DNA from: Phallusia mammillata
Taxonomy: Eukaryota; Chordata; Ascidiacea; Phlebobranchia; Ascidiidae
Direction of reading: 5' to 3'
NCBI GenBank assembly: GCA_003260075.1
Contig: QLIY01000490.1
Span: 1-64,000, forward strand
Length of the DNA stretch: 64,000 bases
The position numbers were made by a program, and so were the translations under genes. Numbering within the stretch: the first letter of the stretch is position 1; each line of letters begins with the position of its first letter. Under the pieces are notes generated by a model. That model worked only from the letters and a program-made list of their open reading frames with translations. It made no database searches and was not told where the DNA came from. Of the stretch, positions 60,501 to 64,000 are shown in pieces.

Positions 60501-62013
60501 CATCAATCACTCGCTTTTATAATACTTTGTGTGTAATGACAAGATTAACATTTACAGTTGAATGACGTCGATTCTGCACCGAAGAAATGACGTCGAAGAT
60601 TTAGTGCTTAGCGCATTACTAAAAGGAAAATATTCTTAACCCGGCGCACTGAATTATCGACAAAGAATATAATTCTGTTTCGACACAGTGCAATAAAAAA
60701 AACTTTTTCTCCTATAAATTCACCTTCAGGTTCGTATTTTTTGTCAAACTGGAGATTCAAGCCTTGTTACAAGCGAATTTTAAGATTTGTAATACGTTAT
60801 GGATTCCAAATAATAAATAAAAGAGAACAAATGTTAGGTTTCAAAGCGTAAAAATTATCAAACCTTTCTTTTCGGTTTGAGTTTTGAAACGCTAAAAATG
60901 TATTTAGTAACTCCTTACACTCGTGTAATTTAAATTTGGCTTCGATTCTAGTACATTACAAATTTGTTTGGATTTTTTAAATAAAGCGTTGGTTTCTCAT
61001 TGTGTCATTCGAATCGGACTTCAAGGGCATATTGGTCTCATTTAATGTCAGCTGTCATAAAAATTTCCAGAAACGCATAAAGACATGTCATAGCCAAACG
61101 AAAGTCCTACTTCGGAAACGGCTACGTTGACTCAAATATTGTTACTTTCACGTCCTTCTGGAAAAAGCATAAAATATTAACAGTCATCGCGAAGTAACAG
61201 TTATTGAAAAGCGAGACGGCATTGAATCAGTGCAAACCGCAATTTCAAGTTAAAAAAAACAGGTTTGCTTAAAACCCGCCATTTAGCCATCAACGCTGAG
61301 CACACGATTTGCCTGCAAAGATTTTATGGAGCAAAACCGTTGTCAGGGGACACTGATCAATAAACTTCATAAACTGATTCGGCAATTGGCGGTCGTTGAT
61401 AGGCATGTCACTACAACTCGATTGCCGCATGTAGTTGTCCTGTTGAACGACTGCAGCAGTGTTGACCGGTTTAATCGATAGAGAGGATTGCATATCAAAC
61501 GCCCGTCAATAATTTAGTCAATTGGGTTTGCTCAAGCCACGCGTCACTATCTAACCTGCGCTAGTCAGAGGGTTAACTGTATGATATAATGTGTGACACA
61601 AAATTGCATTTTCGATGAGTATTTATAAATTTATATTTAGCTGTTAAAAGCAAAGCGAAAAATTGGGTGGGAAACAACAATTGTGCGATTTCAAAATAAA
61701 GTATAATTTTGATGATAATAATCAAGTTAATGACGTGTAAAATATATCATTACTAAAGATTAAACGTATAAAATAGATCCTAGCAAACAAGCAAAAAAAA
61801 CGTTGTGTGATATGAATTATTGGCTGGTGCAAACGAACACACAACATTACCTAGCCTTATGTCTTGTACTTAATTAATATTTTCAATTTTAATTCCGTTT
61901 AAACAAACGTTTCTACATATTACACAAACATTTCTAAAATAACCTTATGATTTTAAAGCATATACTTTCGCCACAAAAATAGCCTTTATCGAAAATTGAT
62001 GTATACTTAGGTG
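57590..62013. other. Intergenic, CpG-rich patch at about 59.7-60.5 kb
   Basis: Overlapping open frames on both strands at 59.7-60.5 kb reflect high CpG content rather than a clear gene. TGACGTCG occurs at 60563-60570 and 60588-60595, 25 bp apart in the same orientation, like CREB/ATF half-sites. Confidence 0.35.
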
Positions 62014-62118
62014 CATGGGCGCCGGCAGAAAATTTTGCAAGAGGGGGCAAATGTTGGCTGATACTTTACCGCATCAAGAATTTGTGCCCCCTCTTGCCCC
62101 TACGTGGCGGCGCCCATG
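62014..62118. mobile_element. 105-bp foldback MITE with perfect 8-bp target duplication
   Basis: Perfect 11-bp ends CATGGGCGCCG and CGGCGCCCATG. The octamer CTTAGGTG flanks both sides (62006-62013 and 62119-62126). A second inner pair, GAGGGGGCA and TGCCCCCTC, makes most of it self-complementary. Confidence 0.85.
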
Positions 62119-62126
62119 CTTAGGTG

Positions 62127-64000
62127 TGTTAAATTAGAAAATTTTCTCGTGTTAAGGAATGCAAGGTTCATTATGTTGGGTGCACACTATACAGCTTTTT
62201 TCAAAAAAAGTCTTAACTCCACCAACAAAATGGACCACGATGCACAACAAGCTAACACAAACAAGCATAGAATTCTTTTTTAATCAGAACCATGTTCTAG
62301 TTTCAAATTGCACTAATGAAGTTCCACTTAACATAGGTTTAATAACAAAGTCATCTTAACTCCGAACTCGGTGACATGATTCGGTGTAACGAGATCCAAC
62401 GGGAGTCTATCGTCACCCGCAGGTTTTGGGCTTGCGACATGGCCATCGTCACTTTCAAGTAACCTTTATCCAGGCTTTACATAATTAAACAAGCACCGCG
62501 TCTCTGCGTTCGCCACAGCCGTAATCTCGCTAAGTAAACCGTGAAACTTTCGTTTGTAAGGCAACGAATGGAATCATATTAATTCTGTCAAACGAAACTG
62601 ACGCATTAATTCCCTTGTTGGCCATATGACAACGCTTTTAACTTTTCTGACAGCAAAAAACAGCGCGAAAAACCGTCACTGATCCAATGCGACACTACCT
62701 GCCATTTTGATTGCAGCAATACGAACAAGTTTACCTCATTTACCATCGTTTCGGAGCACGACACAAACGAACATGTCACCACTGACCGTAAGTAATTTCA
62801 CCTGTCCACCAAGGTAAATAGCCTAAGTCTTTTGCTCTATCACCTGTCATCTGTAGGCCTGGCATCTTCTCTCCCGCACGCCTAAGGTGCGAAGCGTGAA
62901 ATTTGTACGGCCGGGATGCGCCCGCAGCTAGATTACACCATTTTGTTTTTGTCGCCGCAACTTTGCATGCAGGTCATGGTGCTAAATTATACTTTGGCAT
63001 ATTTTTGTCGTTTTATTGTTTTGTAAATTTTAGACATGTACATATTTTGTATTGTAACATTTACCATTTTACGGTAAATTTTCAAAGGGAAATAGATAAA
63101 AAATAACTAAAAAAACACAAAAGAAAACCATGTGGATGGGTCTATAAAATTATCAACATTGTTTTACTTTATCACTGGAAAGATATGGAGCGTATCACTA
63201 AGAAAGTGGCAAATTCTAGACAACATGTATGAAAACTGTTTGCCCTGAAGAAATGACATTTAATATTTTTGAGCAGTTTTTTCTTTTGTTTAATCAGTTG
63301 GTTTAACAAACTTAAAAAGTTTATTTGTCGGTGAATACGTTTTTTGCAAAGATGATTGTGGGCCGCACATTATGTGCTTGTATTATAATTCAAATGGTTG
63401 TAAATGCGCCACCTAGTACCGTAACGTAATTGGCAAAGACGCACTAATTGTATTTTGTTTGCGGACTTTGGATATATGGTGTAAAAAGCATAAACAAACG
63501 CAATGATTTTAAAATTTGAATCGATATCGTATATAGATCCAAGAATTCTTTCTTCACGATACCGTTACCCAGAAACTAATTCTCAAAGGCAAGATCCCAT
63601 CGCAAATGAAAAATGCCAAACACCGAAAAATATAACGATACAAGAACCTGGTTTCTTTACAAAAACACGCTTCCTTCGTTCAATAACGCACGACCTGTAT
63701 AGGGAGATGTGATTGAAGTCATCTAAACGATTCATAGCCTGAAACTAAATTTATCTTGAGGTTGCATCGCTGAAGATGAGTAGAAATATTCCGATCCCCA
63801 ATCGCTGGGTTAGCGGCCGACGTGGCCACAAAATCTGCTTTCTTTTATGCATGATGACGTCCTATTGACTTGACTATACGCACGCTTTTGTTTTTGGTGT
63901 TGTTTGAGGTGACGACAGTATACGTATGTTTCTATGACTCTTATACGTGATATTTTCAAGTGTATTCTCAAGTGTGTCTTTTAAGTACCTGCGAAGTTGT
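62127..64000. other. Intergenic, nothing supported
   Basis: AT-rich sequence without splice-linked open frames, RNA genes or clear repeats. Confidence 0.4.

Noticed and set aside
59807-60510. Several overlapping frames of about 100-150 codons
   Set aside because: Overlapping on both strands in a CpG-rich patch; no homology recognised.

Overview
The window is eukaryotic and animal: multi-exon genes with short GT-AG introns, AT-rich non-coding DNA, hAT-type MITEs, a LINE fragment and tRNA-derived repeats. Single genes for an Erg/Fli-type ETS factor and a Pax3/7 factor, in compact introns, suggest an invertebrate chordate. An ascidian tunicate is the best guess; this is inference, because no ribosomal or mitochondrial marker is present.

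Layout. (1) 1-10,051, + strand: two tandem BTB-BACK-kelch genes with identical 10-exon structure. (2) 12,161-15,297, - strand: an Erg/Fli-type ETS factor (Pointed plus ETS domains) whose 5' coding exon was not found. (3) 15.3-22.3 kb: non-coding, with CpG-rich promoter-like patches, a CRE/ETS palindrome and a MITE. (4) 22,318-24,370, - strand: a complete 281-residue coiled-coil protein. (5) 26,548-36,761, + strand: a 17-exon coiled-coil protein that comes to 1000 residues once an artefactual duplication is removed. (6) 37,757-42,895, + strand: a 17-exon, 993-residue LRR transmembrane protein. (7) 43,741-53,976, - strand: a 10-exon Pax3/7 gene with paired domain, S50 homeodomain and C-terminal OAR motif. 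(8) 54-64 kb: upstream flank of Pax3/7, with one exon-like segment and one MITE.

The strongest unusual signal is assembly-related. There are 19 long homopolymer tracts, and all are C on the + strand. Twelve are exactly 10 bases, and the rest run from 11 to 83. They sit between near-identical duplicated blocks, inside repeats, and in place of conserved codons. They read as gap placeholders (N turned into one fixed base), with diverged haplotypes left side by side. Four single n characters mark other joins, one between perfect 235-bp copies. Poly-Pro or poly-Gly stretches predicted there should not be believed.

The genes do not form one pathway. Two are developmental transcription factors (Erg/Fli and Pax3/7). 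Two are probable CUL3 ubiquitin-ligase adaptors (kelch pair). One is a probable cell-surface receptor or adhesion protein (LRR). Two are structural coiled-coil proteins of unknown role. I found no clearly new biological system. The best biological leads are the CRE/ETS palindrome upstream of Erg, the unassigned exon pair at 35.1-35.5 kb, the LRR-FN3 receptor and the 31-nt first coding exon of Pax3/7.
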